Below, in pieces: positions 11,005 to 23,100 of a DNA stretch of 64,000 bases. Within the stretch, counting starts at the first letter, position 1. The number at the start of each line of letters is the position of its first letter. The notes under the pieces were generated by a model. It had not been told where the DNA came from, made no database searches, and worked only from the letters and a program-made list of their open reading frames with translations. A program made the translations under genes and the position numbers. This DNA is from Phragmites australis (lineage: Eukaryota; Streptophyta; Magnoliopsida; Poales; Poaceae): contig NC_084923.1 in the NCBI RefSeq assembly GCF_958298935.1, positions 8,620,501 to 8,684,500 of the forward strand. The letters run 5' to 3'.

Positions 11005-13637
11005 GCGTTTGCTTTGCTTTCATCCTCATCACTTACCTCATATCCTCATCACAATAGTTGACATCCGTTTGCAAGGACAGAACATGGCATTGCTTCCGAC
11101 TCACTTCACGAGATTTTCCATTGATTTGAGTAAAAAGTTATACTTTTCCACACCCTTTTGTTACACTAAAGATGCACTCAGTTACTACTTTGGTGAATAA
11201 CACAGAGGAGTCCACGTCATGATGGGCACGTCATCTCTGTGTTCTTACCGTTCCTTTTTGGGTCAACATCCAATCATGGCCACTTTGATGGTTGAGGTGG
11301 TGATGTTAGTTATCTATAAGAATTGTTATATGGGGTTTTGTGTGACGTGGACGAGAGAGGAGGGAAAAGAAATATTGTCTAGTAATTTAGAGAAGGTCTA
11401 TTAGACGACTCTTTATTACCTAAACTATTGCGTAGGTGATTATTGTTATCTATAGCATTGTAAATAAGCTTTTTAAATAAATTTTATAGATAATTCATTG
11501 TACGAGTTATTTTAAATATTATCTATAAATGATATGGATACGACTTACAGACAACTGATGTCTAAACCATTGTACATATCCAGCATTTTCGCAAAATGTT
11601 GGGCACCGGTTCTCTAGAGATCAAATGGCTTGGTTACCATTGTGTCATATTAAATAACACACACTCTCTCTGCTTTTCTAGTTTGGGCGACTCTAACCGC
11701 TAGGATACAAATCACTGTGCTCACATTTATGCACACACAAATATGTCTATCTGTGTTTCAGTAGTAAATAAAACGCATATCAAGGGTAGAGCCAGCGGGC
11801 CAGAGATGATCCCTGTCCCTGCAGACCTCAAAGAAGGCCGGGATGCTTGCCCCTTAAAAAAAAACACATGCCATGCTACATGAGGTCGCATATATATCTC
11901 CAGCCTCCGCAGTTCTAACAATGTGCTACAAGACGCGTCAAGTGTGTTGCATCGCATGCTTCCTTGTAATCTAAACAAAAATCATTCACACGAAAATCAC
12001 TCATTGTCCAAACAATCTGTCATGGGCCCTGCTGTGTCCACCTTGTACTCCAGTATTCCTCCATCACATCCTGTTCTCTCAATCCAACCAATTGCATCTT
12101 TTTGTGCCATGTTACCATCTTCTGTGGTCTACATGCTTGTGGCATAATCCAAAGCCATCCACGCCCATGATCCATTCAGATGGACGCAGCAGGACCAAAC
12201 CACAGGGCAGCCAACGATTGTACCATCCAATGATGGACCATTTGCCCCGTCTAAGGATTCATGTGCTGTCCCACTGAAAATTTTGCCAGATCTTTGGCAA
12301 TCAGGATATGGACCCGTCTTAGATAGTGTAGTTACGAATCGTGAATTAGGGGCTAAATGGTCTGACGTGTGACAGATCACTTGCCAAGCTCGACAAGTCA
12401 GCAATGCTAATTCAACAATGTTTATCTCTCTAAAATCAAGTTGGCCAATGATTCAGTTTCATATTTTTAGTCCCAAAATTGCGATACTAGTTTATCAGTT
12501 CAATGATTAGCCAACGATTATTCTTGGAACAAAGGATATTGGATCCAAAATCTAGCCATGTTGGCCACCGATCGATCGTGTAGAATCAACTTCCAGAAAC
12601 TGAGCAGCCTACAATGGCTTCAGAGATGTCAGATGTTGGTGTGCTGCAGTGCAACTGCTAAGGCTATCCTGTGGTGTGGGGGATCTTAGACTAGTAGCTC
12701 AAATTATTGAAGGTGCGGGAATGAACCATGATCTCACCATTATATTCTCCTCTAGATCAAGTAGAAAATGGAATACTTTTTGGGTGTGCCTTCTATGATT
12801 CTTTCACCATTTGCACACCAATAATGATGTATATAAGGTCTTGTCTTTTCTCTATGTGCACAAGAACTGATTGTACTAGCTGCATATTCATTTTCATGCA
12901 GTATTGTTTGTATTTTGTCAGTCCTCGTGAGTGGACCAGGTGACCTAGCTGCTCAACTAATTCAACACCTCTTTTATTAAGTCCATGATTGTTATGAGCA
13001 ACCTATCCAACCATTTGACAGTAGGTTTAGGTTAGCACCCATAACGTGTGTATCTTGCTTGCATTACTTAAGTAGCCCAACTTGTCCCATTTCTTGATTT
13101 AGCGGGCTGATATACCCCCCTAACTAATCCTTATGTCGGCATCGCCCAAACATATCGATAACTCTGTCTTCTTCTGTGTTTCTCTACAAGCTTGTGATCA
13201 TCCAACCACACGTTTCTCATAGTGGTTCTTATCGTGTCCAATCTTAGCCGCAAGTTGTTGCCGACTATTCGGTTTCCCAATAAACAAAAGCGCAGCTAAT
13301 GATAATTTCCAGCGAGAAAAATGTGTTGCCGACACTTGATACAAAGGTGCATTATCTACTACTATCTCCGGCACTGTGGAAATCTACTCATGTGTAGGAA
13401 CAAATTCCCCCAAATTCTTCCCAAATCAAGCAGGATTCCAAGCGATAAGGCATCAGGATTGATTTTCCATCTGGTAAAAGTGTCTAGATTACTCGCAATG
13501 CTGCGGACAACGCAGCCAAGGGCCCCGAGGAATCCTATGCCTACGAATAATTTTCAGACAGCATGATGAGCAGAAAAGAAATTCTGATTTCTCATGCATC
13601 AGGGAAAAAGTATCAACCCAGTATTTTAGTATCTGTG
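11005..13637. other. Intergenic DNA, no gene recognised
   Basis: Many short frames exist on both strands (for example 11727-11978, 11923-12147, 12129-12404), but they overlap one another and show no family motif, signal peptide or splice-linked continuation. No repeat boundary could be fixed. Confidence 0.4.
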
Positions 13638-13651
13638 TAGCATACAAAATA

Positions 13652-13883
13652 TCTTCCAGCCATGCGAGATCGCAAACCTTACTACAGAGGACGTGAACTT
13701 TAAATGTCGTACTTGATGTCTACGAGAGGGGCAGCCTTTGAGTTTGTTGCGCTCCCAGAGCCCTCAATCGACTCGGCGGATGGGGCCGTGGCCGGCTTCT
13801 TTATTTTTCTTTCTTGTACATACTATAAACATTCTCATTCTTAGTAATTAGGGTAGAACTCCTGGCATTCCCCCCCAAAAAAA
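13652..13883 (+). mobile_element. 5'-truncated L1 3' end
   Basis: This 232-bp piece ends in a CCCCCCC-AAAAAAA tail preceded by GTAGAACTCCTGGCATT. It is flanked by a 14-bp duplication with one mismatch: TAGCATACAAAATA (13638-13651) and TAGCCTACAAAATA (13884-13897). This is the hallmark of a short target-primed LINE insertion. Only 3' untranslated sequence is present. Confidence 0.7.
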
Positions 13884-13897
13884 TAGCCTACAAAATA

Positions 13898-16302
13898 ACC
13901 TGAGGGGAGCCTGAAAATACGGTTGTGAACTTTGCAAAAAAAAAAAAACAAGTATTGCAGTTCATCTTGCATCACTTCAGACACCTTTTCTGATATTTTT
14001 CTGCGGCATAAGCATGCCCGAGGTATGAATAAATCTAGCAGTTTGTTTTATTGTTCACATATTCTTGGCGTCTTGCGGGAAGTAAACAGGCAAATGATTG
14101 ATAATAGCAACCTGAGATCACGTCGAGATCTTTTGTTTGCTTTCTGTCTGGTTGAATTGGCGTATTCGAGAGGCTAAAACAAACCACTCCTCCATCAGTG
14201 CAATAACAAATGAACAGGCCAATCATTTGGTCATGTAAAGTTGTGATAATATATAAATGTGCCATATGGCCTTCAGAAAGGGACTATGGATAACGCTCTT
14301 CTGATTGTTTGAGCTAAATTGTTAGGTCAGAACCAAATGGCCAATAAAGAAATCGACTCAAAGCAACAACGCATAAGCCAAAGACAAGATCTCATAATAT
14401 ATTTAGGCATTATCTGATTCATCCACAAGTCAAATGCGATGTGCACGCAATTAGCAAGCTCTCGATCGTCGCCCTTTCAAAAAGGCTATGTGTTTGACCA
14501 GTTATTATGAGGTGGACATCATTAGGTGTAGGGCAAACTTCTCGTTCACTGATCAGTATGAACCCGGTTGATTGCGTAATGCGTGAATATATTGAGATAA
14601 AATAAGTAATCGAGATGAGAGCAGAGATGTCAGATATTTTTCTCAGAACGTTCGTATTCGATATGCGTATGCTTTGGTGTTTTTGAAAAAAGTGAGTATG
14701 ACAGCAGGAAGAGATAGGACTAGGTAAGTTGCTTAGAATTTCGTTTCTGAACCGACGTGTGTGCTTATGCAATGCATACAAAGTGAAGAACGATTAAGAC
14801 ATGGCGGACAAAGAACTCGAGATCAGGTCATGATTTTACCTGCTTCCGCATGCCGCCACACGTACGACACGGAATTCTGTATGTCTGATCGTCTGAAAGT
14901 TGAAGTCCACTGAATGTTAGATTGTCTGAAACTTGAAGTCCACTGAACATTACCGATCTACCCAAGTAGCATGCAAGTTGCCGTGCTAGCCTTTGTACGT
15001 GTCAACCGAGCCAAGCTGGGATTTCCTAGCATTTTTGTCAACTTTGAAAGTCCTGGACTTCCAAGGATAGACCAAAATATCCTGGAACGATAATGATGAC
15101 AAGGCAAGATTAGCCAAGAAACTCCAATCATTGGTGTCGATCGCTTAACTCTTCTTCTTTTACACGAAACAATCACTTCAACTCTTATGCAATCCACCAA
15201 TTAATTCCTGACTGGGAACATAAAAATTTCTAGTATGAGCCGTCATCACTGATGCAATTTGTCGTACAGCAACAGCTGCAGTACTATTGCAAGTGTTGTT
15301 GCACTGTACCAATGAAACGTATCATTTGCCGCTGCCGCTGCCGCTGACTAGTCCCCCGGACCAACAGCTTTGCCTAAGCTTCAAGCACAAGCCGAGAGCC
15401 CACAACGTGACAAGGGAAAAGGGGCCATCCATGACTTCCCCGAGCCACGCCATGATCGAGCGGACAAGCCAGGGCGAAGGCGCGACAAGGAGACGAGGGC
15501 TAGCGACACCGCCTCCCTCGCCATTCCGTGGTGGTGGCACCGGACGCGGAAAGTTTCGACGGCCCCCCTGTCAGGCCAACGAAGGCAGGCAGGCACGGCG
15601 ATAGCCACCGAATTTTACGCAACGAGCAAAGCGACGGGACCTGACCAAAAGGAGCCCCCCGCAGGGTCGGGCACTCGGGGACGCACGCGGCAGGCGTCGG
15701 AGCCAGAGGCTGACAGGTCGATGCGTCGTCGAGCGGCGATTCGGTCGGGACATGATTGAAAATTCCGACCAAGCTGGGGATGGACGGACGATGATGAGCG
15801 ATCACCACTGCTTGAGTAGTTGGGCTATCCCAAGGTGACGTAGCCTTGTTCGGGATGTGTCGGCTCGGGAGAGGGAGGAGTAGGAGGCACGGATATGGAT
15901 AACAATTCAGATGACGTGTGGTGAGCAAGTGAGAAGAGGGGACGTGTGCGTACCCAAACACTGCTTGTTTTTATTTTTGAGAAGCCAAACACTGCTTGTT
16001 AGTGGCCGTGGCTTGTGTGACGGCCGGGGGTGAGCGTGACCGTGTCCATCCGTGCGTGCTCAGTTGAGGGGCCGATTGGTTGGGTGCATGCTGTTTGATG
16101 TGGCGCGTTTTGTCCGTGAACGGCTGCTGGATTGGGTCCGCCGCGGGTTTTCGCCGGTGGGCTCGAGAGTTGGGAGGCCTTTGAATCGTTGAGAAGAAAG
16201 GAAATAATGCTAGAGCCTTAGAGCAGTGGAGCCCAGAGAGTAGAGGCTAATTAGGGTCACTAGAGTCCAGCGCCTTGCGCCCGTGGAAAAACCAGCCATT
16301 TC
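13898..16302. other. Intergenic DNA with GC-rich block
   Basis: 14886-14951 holds a tandem direct repeat (separate entry). From about 15320 to 15960 the DNA is GC-rich, and long frames are open on both strands at once (15370-15759 plus; 15500-15961 minus). None has a recognisable domain. Overlap on both strands fits base composition better than a gene, though a relic of an unrecognised gene or CpG-rich promoter is possible. Confidence 0.4.
14886..14951 (+). repeat. Two-copy direct repeat, about 33 bp
   Basis: TCGTCTGAAAGTTGAAGTCC and TTGTCTGAAACTTGAAGTCC, each followed by ACTGAA and a T/C-rich tail, stand head to tail. It is a recent small tandem duplication with no coding role seen. Confidence 0.6.
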
Positions 16303-16319
16303 AGGCTTTCAGCCTAGCC

Positions 16320-16984
16320 AATGATACGGACACCATCGATGGGAACCGGATCGGCCTATATTGCACAGTTCACCGGTAGCACCTCCGTCAACTACGCGCC
16401 ACTCGTTTGGGAGCTTGTGCGACACCTAGGACAAAAAAAGATCACCTAGCTGCTAGTCCAGAAGAGAATTTACACTGCAAATTGCCTGGTGTGATGAGGT
16501 TTGCCATACTCCTATTTTTGCACGTTATGCATGTGCAACCTGGAGACAATTGACTACCTCTTCTTCGAATGCATGTACTCCACCAGAATTTGGATTACGG
16601 TGGCCTCTTGGTCCAGCCTCCCGAGCGTGAACAACCAACTCCACCTGCCCTTCACGCAATGGTGGAGGCAGTATGTAACTTCTGCAGCACAAACATCTCG
16701 ATGAAAACTTCAAAGCGTCTTAGTACTCATGATTTGGCAAGTGTGGAAGGAACGGAACTGACGCATCTTTTAAGGGCAATCCTCACCATCATCAAGGAAT
16801 TAGGTCTTGATCAACGCTAGGGTCTCTTAGGCAGGGAGCTTCACTCCCACCCCTGTACATTTTTCTTAGTTCTATTAGATAGATATGCAGCTCCTTCTCT
16901 TCTTTTCGTTTTGTTTTAGGTCATCTTGTACTTTTTGCTCCTACTAATGAATGAATAAGCAGATCTTCTCTTTTTCGTAAAAAA
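16320..16984 (+). pseudogene. L1 LINE ORF2 C-terminal fragment
   Basis: The plus strand reads AYIAQFTGST near the start. After two stops and a frame change, 16501-16704 gives CTLCMCNLETIDYLFFEC, the zinc-binding (zf-RVT) region found at the C-terminus of plant L1 reverse transcriptase ORF2. It then reads WWRQYVTSAAQTS and, in another frame, a LMIWQVWKERN-like stretch. A 3' untranslated region and a seven-base A tail follow. An imperfect duplication starting AGGCTTTCA flanks it (16303-16319 and 16985-17001). The reverse transcriptase core is absent, so it is a dead 5'-truncated copy. Confidence 0.8.
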
Positions 16985-17001
16985 AGGCTTTCAATCCAGC
17001 C

Positions 17002-17285
17002 TGGGCGCAGCCTTCGACGGTAAACACACCCCGCTTTGTGAGCGCGGGCGTCGGCGGCCATAGAAACTCGGCCGGTGGCCACCATGCGCGTGCTGGCCTC
17101 GACGCGCGCTGCCTCTGAGAAACACCGCCCTGGCCTAGCGAGGGTTGATGTCAGCGAATGGCGAGGGCCGTAGGACGCCTACGACGCGGATGGCCACGTG
17201 GTGACACAAGCCGCATCCACACAGGTTCGCTCGCGTTCGACGACTTCCATAGTGCACGACGCTAGCTGGTGAGCTAAGAAGCTAC
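17002..17285. other. GC-rich intergenic segment
   Basis: This GC-rich segment contains CCACGTGG (G-box core) near 17190. It was contiguous with 24978 before the copia element inserted. No protein family was recognised in either frame across the rejoined junction. Confidence 0.35.
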
Positions 17286-17290
17286 CCTTC

Positions 17291-17437
17291 TGTTAGAATT
17301 TGATTATAGTTAGTGATCAATTTGCAACTAGGTGTCTTCATCTAAGAGACATGTCCTTGTCCTTTAGTGAAGAGACTTCAAATCCTTTCATTGTGTCTAT
17401 TGGAGAGAGACATGTCTCTCCAATGATACCCCTTCAT

Positions 17438-17477
<40 letters not shown>

Positions 17478-17549
17478 AATAGTTCATTTAATCAATACAA
17501 GAGTTTCATTCTCTACTTTTTGTCTCTACTTTCATTTCCTACTTCAAAA
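17291..17549 (+). repeat. 5' LTR of the copia element
   Basis: 259 bp. It shares with the 3' LTR the order TAGTGATCAATT, TAGGTGTCTTCA, a GAGAGACAT palindromic stretch, a (TA)n tract, ATCAATACAA and TACTTTCATTT. The (TA)n run is at 17446-17474. Confidence 0.85.
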
Positions 17550-19199
17550 CGTTATCAGATACGCTTGTTCTCCACTGAGCAATCACAGAAGACAGAAGAA
17601 TCGAGGGCGGTAGATGGTTCTCGTCTAGATCTTCGTCTTCCGGAACATGGCTACATTCAGGGAGGTTCGTCGTCACGAAGCACATGATATCCATCACACG
17701 AACAGGCCAACCTATATACGCATGCGCCAACAGAGAAGAAGCATAGAGGCCTTCAGCCTCGATCACCCATGGTGAGCAGATCAGCAAATTGCACGAAGGC
17801 AACACCCAGAACACAACGACAAGCCACTCGATGGTGGTGCAGAAGAAAGGACGGCGGTGCAGACAAGTAATGCAGCGCCGACAGCATACACGATTGGATT
17901 CCATCGAGAACCAAAGGTACGCAACAATGGAGATTACTAATCTTACTCCGATGTTGTTTGCACAAGAAGGAGGAACCGGATCATGATCATTCATCAAGGT
18001 AGCCGCACCATCAATCACATCCGGTGTCCATGGCCACCGACGGCCCTCACCTCACGGCCAGCCACTCAGCTCGCACAGAAGGGCAGCGACAACCCACACA
18101 GCATTGCAGCCTGTCCTCAAGAGGCGTGCAGTCCTGCGGCAACCGCCCAACTGCCATCTCCGGAGGCCGACGGCACACCAGCCACAGGTGGCAATGCAGC
18201 CCGACTGTTGTCCGCCCTCTGTCGACACCAATCTACGCAGCGGAACCTGGCCACAGCGATCATGCGGGTGACGCCTGGCCAGCCACGAATTGGCGACCGA
18301 CACAGCCCCTACCCGCAGGCAGGCGGTGACCCCAGCGTGGCCCTCCATGGCCGTATCAGATCCGGTGGTGCCCTTCTGCCCTCTGGAAACGCCCAGCCTC
18401 CACCCAGTGGCTCCTCGCCCTCCTGGTGGTGGCGCCCTGCACCACCCAGCATCGGCGGCTCACAAGCCCAAGGATGGTGGCGCACACGGCGGGCAATCCC
18501 GCCACCTTCCGTTGTGCGCTGGCCCCATCAGGCGGTGGACATTGTCCGACACCCTTGCTTCCTCCCGTGGCTAGCACCCGATAGTGACGGCCTGTCTGGT
18601 GGCGACGGCATGCCCGCACACATGCCGACCATCTAGTGGTGACTCGGTCTACCTGATGGCGACCAACCCGTGCTGGCCAGCCGGCGACGGCCTAACCCGG
18701 CCTGTAAGCGACGGCGGCTCCTAGGGCACCGGGAGGGAGGGGTTGGAATCCCCTAACACCCCCATCCCTTTTATATGGGGCGGCCCCCCCTCCCTAAATG
18801 GGCCTCTAAAGGCTTGATAGGTCTCAGCCCATGTTGCCTTGGCCCATTCAGCTTGAGGCCAATGGCATTTTACAGAAAACACCCTGCATTTCCGTTTAAT
18901 TGTGTTACAAAATACAGTGAATTGTCATTTTACATTTAAACCCTCTAGTTTTAAATGTATTGCATTGTATTATATTTACATCATGTAAATATGCATTCCA
19001 GACCCTGTATTATCTGGAATCATGTAATATTCAATGTGTTTGCTATTAAGCATTCCCTATAACATGTAGTTGAATTTTGCAATTGAGAATTTTCTTGCAG
19101 AATTACATATTAATTCACCTTAATTAGGCCCAAGGATCTCCTACGCCCAAATGTGCTTAATTCAAGTAGAATTAAAATACAAAATCAAATTAAGTGATT
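17550..19199 (+). other. Leader of the copia element with GC-rich island
   Basis: Between the primer site and the gag remnant lies an unusually long leader. From about 18000 to 18800 it is GC-rich, with a 217-codon open frame (17983-18636, plus) that is rich in proline, serine and alanine and has no recognised domain. Long frames also run on the other strand (17539-18018). The island contrasts with the AT-rich remainder of the element. It may be captured host DNA or a family-specific leader. No function is assigned. Confidence 0.5.
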
Positions 19200-19650
19200 A
19201 CCTCAATTTAATATTTGTGAAACACAAGGAGATAGAATCAAGCATCTACTACACATTTGCAGATTATGCTCTATCATTGTGAGGTCTACATAATGTCATT
19301 TTGACATTATAACTACCTTCAAAGTGTCCCTCCAAATATTCAATTTCGCATAACACAAGGTAGTGAAACTATGGCATCTACTACATTTTGGCAGATTATC
19401 CACCACTACTGTATGATCTATACCACTTTTGGTGACTACCGTCAATGTGTTAAATCACTACATTAGAGGTCTACATCATTTTTATGATTATCTTCTATGT
19501 GATTACCTGATATTCTAAATGAGCATAACACAAGGTAATAGGAACATAGACATCTACTGACAAATATCAGATTACGCCTTCTACTACTACGAGATCTACA
19601 CCACATTTGGTGATTATATTCAACATGTTAGCTACATAATTTGAGGTCTA
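19200..19650 (+). repeat. Tandem repeat in the copia leader
   Basis: At least three diverged units of roughly 125-185 bp share GCATAACACAAGGTA, GCATCTACTACA, GCAGATTAT, GAGATCTACACCAC and TTTGGTGATTA in the same order. The second unit carries about 60 extra bases. It is non-coding. Confidence 0.65.
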
Positions 19651-20269
19651 CACTATATAATTCAAGTCTCAACTTGACTTTACAAATTTTGCATCATTAT
19701 TACAACATTACCATGATGATTTTTAATTTACCTACAGTAAACTAATCAAATCTATATTCAAATCCATATAGGATACAATGACCATCAAAGAGTTCGATAA
19801 ACTCACACTTGATCACAATTATCCAACATGAGCATGGACGTTAAGGTTAGTCTTGCGTCCCACAGAATAGTAGCGACGCTCCAAATCTCCCCAAGCGGGA
19901 GATCTACTGCTGCCAGATCAAATAAAATATAGAGTTTTATACATAATAAGGCACCATATCCATCTGGATCTCAAGTTTAAGTATCTGATGGAACAATCAT
20001 GATGTTCATAAAATCTGCTCAAAATTGTGTTTTTTGCAAAAAAGAACCTACATATGCGGAAGAATAAAGAAACTTTATCTTCTATGCTTCCCGCTGATAG
20101 GATCTTACAACAACAATACCGTGTAAGAGAATACTAAGTTTATTCTGACTTAATACATGTATTACTTCAGGCCGAATAGCATGATGAACTCAATACATGT
20201 ATTATCATTAGTGTCCAATCGGCGCTGCTCCTTTACCTGAAGTACATACTAATATCCAGAATAACAACA

Positions 20270-23100
20270 AGTTCAATGGCTCTTTTAGACGCCATCCAAA
20301 GAACTTTAATGGTAAATACAAACGCAACAAAAAGCAGAAGCCTTATGCACCGGATTATGAAAAAAGGTATTTCTAGACCTAAACTTGATAAATTTATTGT
20401 CCGTCGCAAGTGTGGATGCTACAAGCACTCCACTAAGAAATGTCGTAACCTAAGATATTTAGTTGATCTGTATTTACAATCCATGGAACGTAACCGACCT
20501 ACTCAAGGGTAAAGATTTGAAGTACACTTCAATCTTGAAACTGACTCCACCAAGAAAACTAGTTGTTCACAACAAGTTCTATAAGAATTAAGTAACAATC
20601 AGATTCTTCTACAATCAGAAGATCCCATGAGCACGAAAAATATGTTTGTCAAATTTGTTTCGCATGACATGTTTGGAGATCTTAATTAGTCTCCTAATTC
20701 CTTAGATATCATGTTATCTATATCTTATTAAATGAGATAATATAATATTATATCAGCAATATGATACTACAATAAAATATATATGTATGTATTCTATATA
20801 TCTGATAAAGAATTTTATATTAAATTATTCATTTCTATATATAGATTTCTACGGGAATCAATCCAATGGTGGAAGAAATATGCGTGGATATATGTACCAC
20901 AAACTCTATACTACAGGGAGCCAAAATATTTCCAAACTCTTACTGAGAGATAAGGAAATATTTTGGCAATCGCTAGACATGATGCAGTGATTGTTGGCTA
21001 TGGTCGTGCCATAATTACTCTCCTTTTGTATACACAAGTCATAATCGATGATTCTCTATTATATCCCAATTCAACCCGTACCTTATTAAGTTGTAGAGAT
21101 ATCCGTCAGAATAGTTTCCATATTGAAACCCATTATAACAACAAAAGAGGAATTCTACCTCTTAATCAATGGATATGGCAAGCTTCCCTATATACCATAT
21201 GAATTGTACTATACATACATCAAACCTGTACCACATATTGCATACAAAATAATTTTTCTATCTTGTTCAAATCAAGACTTGACATGATTTCCTTGGTCAT
21301 TCTTCCTTAGAGATGATGAGAAAAATTATTAACAATTCTATTAGTCAAAGTATTCCTAAAATCTTTAGATTTATGTGCACCACATGTGTCACAGGGAATT
21401 TAATTTTAAGACCCTTTTACCTTAAAGTTTAAAATACGCCATCCAATTTCTTGAGCACCTTCAAGAACATATATATGACTATATTCAGCAATATTATGTA
21501 CCATCTAGGTACTCTATAATGCTAATTGATGCATCTACAAAATAGTCTCACATGTGTCCTTATACACAAGACATCACAATTATGCCAAATTCATTACTCA
21601 CATAATTAAAATTAGAGCAAATTATCCTAGACGTAGGATCAAATCCATTCATATGGATTATATCGTTTCTTAATATGCATTCAATTATTGTTTGGCTTTG
21701 TGTATTACTGCATTAAGTACCCTATGTGCATATTCATAATGGTCTAGTTGAATATCTCATCAAGAGAATCAATTCATTTGCATGACCAACCATAAAATTA
21801 CAATTTGGCAACATCTAGTTGGTGATATGCGGTTTTACACACCGCATCATTAAACCAAATTCATTCAACTGCAATCATACAGCTCCCTCTGTTGCAGTTA
21901 ATACGTGAAAATTTGACCTCAGCCAAGTATTTCCCATCTGCGAATCGGTTACATTATGCACGTACTGATATCACCACAGTACAACATACATCAAAGGGTA
22001 TTACGGATCCATATGAGGTATAATTATCCGTCAATCATATAATAACTCGAGTCTCTCATATGTGACATATTTATTATCTGTATACTCATAACATTTTGAG
22101 GATAATTCCTGATATTAGGGGGAGATTAATACCACAAAGAATGTCAGGAATTATATGAGAATATCATACACGTTCACATTCAGTCCTCATATCCACGTAC
22201 CTGATATCTAAATCCTTATTCAGAACATCTTGTATTTGCAACATATTGCAAATAACCTGCTAAGATACATTTACTGACAACAAAGGTGTCACAAAATCCT
22301 ATATTTTTATTTGGAATGTGCTAGAAAGAATGAAGGTACCAAACAAAATAACTCAACTCCCAAATCAAAATATAAGGGGAGAAGTACGGTCACAAAAGAT
22401 AAAGTTTCTTGCAAGCTAACGAAAACAGAGGAATCCCTCCTCCAAGACAGTAAATACAAATCAACACACCTTATGGATATTCACTATCAAAACACCTATG
22501 GATATTTAGCATCAAAATGTCCAGCACAAATGTGTATACAAATTCAGGCGTTGGGTCATGGGAACACCTTAACTCCATTATTTTGGGAAATACACAGAGT
22601 TAAATGGGATAATATTTTCACAAACTATATTGATTCCATAGAATCAATCAATACCAAAGACTATAAATTGTCGATAAATATTTCTCCTAAAAAATTACAG
22701 AAGATTTTCAATTAGATCCAGGTCAAAGTCCATGGCCATGGCAGGGTGCCTCAAGCACTCGGACTGGACTAAATAGAAGGAATCAATTGAGGTAGAATTG
22801 CACTCGTTTACAAAAAGAGAGGTAGAATTACACTTTCTTACAAAGAGAGATGTATTCAAAAAATAATATCTACACTTCCAATCTCTCCCCTACGGAATCA
22901 AAATGGATTTTTATTCCATTTTGTTGGTGAAATAGCTAGGCTTGTAGCATAAGGGTTTACGCAGAGACCCAGTATCAATTATGATGCTACATACCCCATT
23001 GTATGTATGAAAATTATGTTCTCATATTCAATATCATTGGCAGATCAAATGAATTGGATAGATTCGGACATATAAGTCCCTAATGGACTTCAAATTCTGA
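20270..23100 (+). pseudogene. Copia gag-pol remnants
   Basis: At 20276-20512 a frame gives a degenerate zinc-knuckle segment, RRKCGCYKHSTKKCRNLRYL, followed by VDLYLQS, as in copia Gag. At 22311-22715 a 134-codon frame ends NYIDSIESINTKDYKLSINI, matching the stretch between integrase and reverse transcriptase. Directly after it, in another frame, 22720-22850 reads SMAMAGCLKHSDWTK and then KESIEVEL, the conserved start of copia reverse transcriptase. Protease and integrase cores could not be read. Stops and frameshifts throughout show it cannot encode a working polyprotein. A 30-bp direct duplication (22789-22848) lies in it. Confidence 0.7.

Noticed and set aside
17983..18636. 217-codon plus-strand frame as a gene
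   Set aside because: It is proline/serine-rich and low in complexity, lies in a GC-rich leader inside a retrotransposon, and has no recognised domain. Kept only as a finding.
19200..19650. Repeats as a CRISPR array
   Set aside because: Units are long, diverged and directly tandem without unique spacers, inside a plant retrotransposon.
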